Source: VRUE01 sp963699225 (GTDB lineage Bacteria > Actinomycetota > Thermoleophilia > Solirubrobacterales > 70-9). From it: a stretch of DNA of 64,000 bases. The stretch is from the NCBI GenBank assembly GCA_963699225.1, contig OY969423.1:1860001-1924000 (forward strand). Reading direction: 5' to 3'. Below, in pieces: positions 58,332-64,000 of this stretch. The position numbers were made by a program, and so were the translations under genes. Every line of letters starts with the position of its first letter. Position 1 is the stretch's first letter. The notes below the pieces were generated by a model, which was not told the DNA's origin, did no database searches, and saw only the letters and a list, made by a program, of their open reading frames with translations.

Positions 58332-59006
58332 TCATGGTGGTGGGAAGGTGGACGGACGCGGCGGGTACAGATATTCCCAGACACCGCCAGTGAACTCGCC
58401 GGGGTCGCGGGCACGGACGGGCTCCAGCTGCGAGGTGACGCTGTAGCGCGGCCCGACCTCGACCTGGCCGTTGCGTACGCGGGTCTGGAAACGGTCGAGC
58501 GGCCGCACCGGCGGGCCGCCGATCCGCTTGCCCTGGAAGTCGTAGACGCCGCCGTGACAGGGGCAGATGAAGTTGCCGGCGGCCTCGACGAAGCGAACCG
58601 GGCAGCCGAGATGGGCGCAGCGGTTTGAGACGGCGACGAACTCTCCCGGTTTTTCTTCGAGCTGCTTCGAGCTACGGCGCACGTAGGCGGTGGTCTTGCC
58701 GGCATCGCCGATCGACTCGGTTTCGGTGAAGACGACCTGGCGGTAGGTGTCTTCGACGAAGTCGCTGGTCGGTCCGACCGCCTCCCAGCGCTCCTTGCCG
58801 CGGTGGAAGATCGGCGCTACGGCGAAGCCGACGGCGGGCAGCACGATCGCGGCGCCGGCGAGACCGCCGATGCCCTGTACCGCAACGGTAAAGGCCTTGC
58901 GGCGAGTCATCGACTCGCCCTCGAAGTAGCCAGGCGGCTGGGGCGCTGGGCGCTCCGGCCGACCGCTTGCCTCGGCCCCGTTCTGCTTGTCCGATTCGTC
59001 GCTCAA
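58332..59006 (-). CDS. qcrA: Rieske iron-sulfur subunit of the menaquinol-cytochrome c reductase
   Basis: The 224-residue protein has a membrane helix (about 38-60, VQGIGGLAGAAIVLPAVGFA) preceded by SMTRRKAFTVAV, whose paired Arg resembles a Tat signal, and a Rieske fold with the 2Fe-2S motifs CAHLGCPV and CPCHGGVYD (two Cys and two His, plus the disulfide Cys). It takes electrons from menaquinol. The first gene of the qcrABC trio. Confidence 0.95.
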   Translation of the reverse strand: MSDESDKQNGAEASGRPERPAPQPPGYFEGESMTRRKAFTVAVQGIGGLAGAAIVLPAVGFAVAPIFHRGKERWEAVGPTSDFVEDTYRQVVFTETESIGDAGKTTAYVRRSSKQLEEKPGEFVAVSNRCAHLGCPVRFVEAAGNFICPCHGGVYDFQGKRIGGPPVRPLDRFQTRVRNGQVEVGPRYSVTSQLEPVRARDPGEFTGGVWEYLYPPRPSTFPPP

Positions 59007-59039
59007 CAGCTCAACCTCAGGAGAACGGAGTCTATTGAC

Positions 59040-59485
59040 TCAAGCCGCGGCGGGGTGGCCATGGTCCCTACCGCCGACCGCGAGGGCGGCTGAACGCCAC
59101 AGCCCGGGCACCTCATCGAGCCGCTCTTCAGCGTGCATCTGGGCGCAGCGACCGATCAGATCACCCAGCACCGCGACCGCTTCGGTGTCGCCCAGCACAG
59201 CGAGGCGGTCAATACCGAGCGCGTAGAGATAGTCGCCGGCGAGCAGGGCGAGGTCGTCGTCGTGGCCGGCGAGCAGGCGCGGCGTGCCGTAGTGCAGGAG
59301 GTAACCCTCGCGCACGGCCTCGACCACGAAGGCGTACTCGGCTGGCGCTGCTGCCGAGCGCGGGCCGAGCGCGGCGAGCAGGCCGAAAACCGGGCGCTCT
59401 TCCGAGTCGGTCACGTGGTTTGAGAGCGGCGCCTCGGCCTCGCGCAGGCGCTCGGCGACCCGATCGAGCGTCTCGGCGAGCTCAG

Positions 59486-59489
<4 letters not shown>
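59040..59489 (-). CDS. All-helical protein, possible HepS-like prenyl synthase component
   Basis: The 149-residue helical protein carries the stretch DDDLALLAGDYLYALGIDRL followed by AVLGDTEAVAVLGDLIGRCA, which resembles the LLAGDYLY region of the small heptaprenyl diphosphate synthase component (HepS) and of prenyl synthases in general. No Asp-rich catalytic motif is present, as expected for a regulatory component. It overlaps the hemL stop by 4 bp and precedes qcrA by 33 nt, in a run that includes the polyprenyl synthase. The assignment is inference. Confidence 0.7.
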
Positions 59490-60755
<1,266 letters not shown>

Positions 60756-60763
<8 letters not shown>

Positions 60764-61831
60764 GCTCTTCCTCCCAGCGCCGGTAATCGTCGGTGAAATA
60801 GTGCAGGCGGATCTTCTTGTACTCGGTCGAGGAGTAGAGGGTGGCCCGATCGTCGGGGCCCATGCCGCAGTCCTCGGCGATCGAGTCGAGCACGGCGTCG
60901 CACTCCTCTTTGGAGCGGCCGTGGGCCATGGTGAAGACGCTGTAGGGCCAGTCCGCATAAGTGGGGCGCTGGTAGCAGTGGGAGATGCCGCGGAAGGAGG
61001 CCATGCGGGCGCCGGTGGCCATGATCTCGGCCTCGGGCACCTTCCAGACGCCCATCCCGTTGGCCGAGAAGCCGGCGCGGCGGTGGAAGAGGATCGCGGC
61101 GACGCGGCGCAGCAGCTTGCGCTCGACCATCCCACCGAGGTGGGCGAGCAGCTCCTCGGTCGTCATCCCGACCTCGGCCGCGGCGGCGTCGTAGGGGCGC
61201 TCGATCGCCTCCATCGGCCCCTGCAGGGCGCGAATCACGGCGATGTCACGCTCGTCGTAGGGCTGCGCCTCGAGCTCCCGAGGTGGCGCGGCCTCGACCG
61301 CAGCGGCGGCCAGCGCGTCGGTGCCCTTCTCCATCTCCAGGTTCATGTTGATCTTGAACAGGGTCAGGGTGGGCAGCTCGCGCATCGACTCAGCACCGGT
61401 CTCGCGCATCAGCGCCGCGAGCGTGCCGGCGAGGCCGAGCTCGGAGTCGGGCGGGGTGGCAATCGTGAACCAGAGGTTGAAGTCGTGGGTGCGCAGGTAG
61501 TTGTGCGAGACCCCCGGGTGGGAGTTGACGATCTGGGCGGCCCGCTGTGGGTGCTCGCTGTCGACCTTTGCGGCTACCAGCATCGAGTCGTAGCCAAGCG
61601 CCCGGGTGTCGAAGATCGGCGTGATCTCGCGGATGATCCGGTTCTCGAGCAGGCGGTTGGTGCGGGCGAGGACATCGTCGAGCTCCAGGTCCGCCTCGGA
61701 GGCGACCAGGGCGAAGGGCTCGGGGTCAAGCGGGAAGCTCGACTGCAGCAGGTTCATCAGCCGCTTGTCGGTCTCGTCAAGCGGGATCGCGGCACCGTCC
61801 TTGCGCGAGCGCGCCTTCGACTGGGGGACCT

Positions 61832-61844
<13 letters not shown>
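60756..61844 (-). CDS. Two-domain AhbA/AhbB-like (siroheme decarboxylase / Lrp-AsnC-like) protein
   Basis: The 362 residues hold two tandem copies of an Lrp-like helix-turn-helix plus RAM-like fold (about 20-170 and 195-355). Siroheme-decarboxylase-like features are visible: RLMNLLQSSFPLDPEPFALV, SHPGVSHNYLRTHDFNLWFT, then AAILFHRRAGFSANGMGVWK and GISHCYQRPTYADWPYSVFT, where AhbB carries its active-site His/Tyr. It overlaps hemB by 13 bp and hemL by 8 bp. Either a tetrapyrrole enzyme of the siroheme branch or a heme-responsive regulator; the sequence favours the AhbAB/NirDL family. Confidence 0.88.
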
Positions 61845-62803
<959 letters not shown>

Positions 62804-62822
62804 TGAGAGCGAGTTTAAGGGA

Positions 62823-62897
62823 GGGAGAGAGGTGGCCCTATCCCAGACGCCCGGCTTACGCCGGTCTGAGTGTCTGGGATAGGGCCACCTCTCTCCC
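62823..62897. repeat. Giant intergenic hairpin B: perfect 26-bp inverted repeat with inner stem
   Basis: The arms 62823-62848 and 62872-62897 (GGGAGAGAGGTGGCCC..., ending in CCCAGAC) are exactly complementary over 26 bp. The 23-nt apex holds CCGGC/GCCGG (62851-62864), then CTGAGT. It lies between the divergent hemB and ABC-transporter genes, the same position type as element A at 26504-26581. Confidence 0.9.
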
Positions 62898-62953
62898 GTC
62901 CTCAAGCGCGGTCTAACAATCCGATTCCTGGCTACGGATAGCTTTCGGCAGCA

Positions 62954-63694
62954 ATGGATGCGGGGAGTGGGACGAAGGTGGCCGTGCTGGCGGCGCGCGA
63001 GTTGGTCAAGCGCTTCGGCGAGCGGGAAGCTCTGCGGGGGGTCAGCTTCGAAGCTGCCGCGGGCGATCTCGTGGCTGTCATCGGCCCAAACGGCGCAGGC
63101 AAGACGACGCTGCTCTCGATACTCGCCGGCATTTCCAAGCCCGACGGCGGTGAGGTTCACGTTCCCGAGGGCGAGGTGGGATGGGTGCCTCAGCAGGCGG
63201 CTCTATATAGACGGCTGACTGTCGAGGAGAATTTGCTGCTGTTCGCGCGGCTGGAGAAGCATCCGGATCCGCGGGCGTCGGTTGAGGAGATGCTGGAGCT
63301 GACGGGGTTGGCCGAGCGGCGGGAAGAGATCGTCGCCAAGCTCTCCGGGGGGAACCAGCAGCGGATCAATATTGCGATTGGGCTGTTGGCGCGGCCTTCG
63401 GTGCTCTTGCTCGATGAGCCGAGTGTGGGGTTGGATCCGCGGCAGCGGGCGCGGTTGTGGGAGTTCGTCGTGGCGCTTGCCGCAGAGCGCGGGACCACGG
63501 TGATCTTCTCGACGCACGACATCCAGGAGGCCGAGCGCTACGGCAAACGGCTGCTGGTGCTCGCCGACGGTGAGGCGCTCTTCGACGGGTCAACCGAGGG
63601 ATTGCGGGGGGCCGTGCGCACCGAGGCTCCCGAGTCGGCGAGCCAGGACTTCGAGACCGCCTTCGTCGCCTTTCTCCACCACCGGGGCCACTGA
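62954..63694 (+). CDS. ABC transporter ATP-binding protein
   Basis: The 246-residue ATPase shows Walker A GPNGAGKT (about 44-51), Q-loop VPQQAALY, signature LSGGNQQR, Walker B VLLLDEPS, D-loop GLDP and switch His (STHDIQEAE). It resembles ABC-2 type exporters (drug, polysaccharide or gliding-type). The next gene, an ABC-2 permease, starts in a TGATG overlap, so they form one exporter. ATG 62954 is the first start after the giant hairpin. Substrate unknown. Confidence 0.93.
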   Translation: MDAGSGTKVAVLAARELVKRFGEREALRGVSFEAAAGDLVAVIGPNGAGKTTLLSILAGISKPDGGEVHVPEGEVGWVPQQAALYRRLTVEENLLLFARLEKHPDPRASVEEMLELTGLAERREEIVAKLSGGNQQRINIAIGLLARPSVLLLDEPSVGLDPRQRARLWEFVVALAAERGTTVIFSTHDIQEAERYGKRLLVLADGEALFDGSTEGLRGAVRTEAPESASQDFETAFVAFLHHRGH

Positions 63695-64000
63695 TGCGCT
63701 GGCTGCTGCTCAAGGACCTGCAGATCCTCCGCCGCTCTCCCCTGCAGGCGTTCCTGCTGGTCGCCTACCCGGTGCTGATCGCGGTCCTCGTCGGCTTCGC
63801 GATCTCGCGATCGCCGGAGAAGCCGCGCGTCGCCTTCCTCAACGAAGTGCCGGCCCAATCGCGCGTCTCGGTCGGCACCACCGAACTGCCCAAAATCGGC
63901 GTCAGCGACCGGATCTGCGAACGGGTCGAGTGCGTCCACGTGAAGGACCACGCCGAAGCGGTGGAAGAGGTGAGCTCCGGCGACGTGCTGGCGGCGCTGA
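63694..64000 (+). CDS. ABC-2 type permease, truncated by the window end
   Basis: Only 102 codons are visible. They give LLKDLQILRRSPLQAFLLVA, the usual ABC-2 N-terminus before the first membrane helix (about 18-36), and the beginning of an extracytoplasmic domain with two Cys (ICERVECVH). It is the membrane partner of the preceding ATPase. Confidence 0.85.
   Translation, partial: MRWLLLKDLQILRRSPLQAFLLVAYPVLIAVLVGFAISRSPEKPRVAFLNEVPAQSRVSVGTTELPKIGVSDRICERVECVHVKDHAEAVEEVSSGDVLAAL

Overview
The window is high-GC DNA in which almost every real gene has long antisense shadow frames. It reads as a chromosomal segment of an actinobacterium of the class Thermoleophilia (Solirubrobacterales-like). 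This placement is an inference from gene content: an rpsF-ssb-rpsR-rplI cluster close to dnaB, a TreT-type trehalose synthase, a six-gene mce cluster, a menaquinol-type qcrABC complex, NHL/fibronectin surface proteins with Lys/Arg-rich tails, a collagen-like protein, and a tRNA gene without encoded CCA. No rRNA, CRISPR array, phage module or complete insertion sequence was seen.

Layout. 1-10 kb (all minus): cell-surface genes (a truncated secreted protein, two NHL/Fn3 proteins, a collagen-like protein) and a TetR regulator coupled to a secreted protein of a family with four members in this window. 10-13.8 kb (minus): L,D-transpeptidase, small membrane protein, SDR, pyrE and a YceH-like gene. 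13.75-14.06 kb: a gene-free 312-bp gap holding a tRNA-like RNA of selenocysteine-tRNA architecture. 14-20.5 kb: CPBP protease and minimal MscS channel with overlapping divergent start codons, class A PBP, GT-C glycosyltransferase, LPG-synthase-like membrane protein, thiL. 20.7-26.5 kb: OmpR-type regulator, histidine kinase, HtrA-like protease, then TreT facing OtsA. 26.6-31.4 kb: ribosomal protein/ssb cluster, a membrane protein, and two more members of the secreted family. 31.5-35.7 kb: TetR regulator, a tandem pair of lipoproteins, purA, DnaI-like helicase loader. 35.7-39.1 kb: dnaB interrupted in its P-loop by a 423-residue intein with an endonuclease domain, then a small lower-GC pair of unknown genes. 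39.2-51.5 kb: an MMPL/RND transporter followed by six overlapping Mce genes, without YrbE permeases. 51.6-52.7 kb: fourth secreted paralogue, a rod-shaped candidate RNA, tRNA-Lys(CTT). 52.7-54.5 kb: tatA-tatC and a TPR-like gene. 55.0-62.8 kb: one co-directional series of nearly touching genes for heme (hemB, ahbAB-like, hemL), the menaquinol-cytochrome c reductase (qcrABC), menaquinone (ubiE/menG) and its prenyl tail (polyprenyl synthase, possibly a HepS-like helper). 62.9-64 kb: ABC exporter, cut by the window end.

The most unusual items are the tRNA-like RNA at 13859-14054, whose anticodon arm is matched by a 15-bp complementary tail downstream; two giant intergenic hairpins (26504-26581 and 62823-62897) that share an apical core while their 26-27 bp stems differ but stay perfectly paired; the 165-nt rod-like candidate RNA at 52381-52545; the four-copy secreted family; the apparent ATT start codon of hemL; and the mce cluster headed by an MMPL transporter. 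All function calls rest on motif reading by eye; no search was run.
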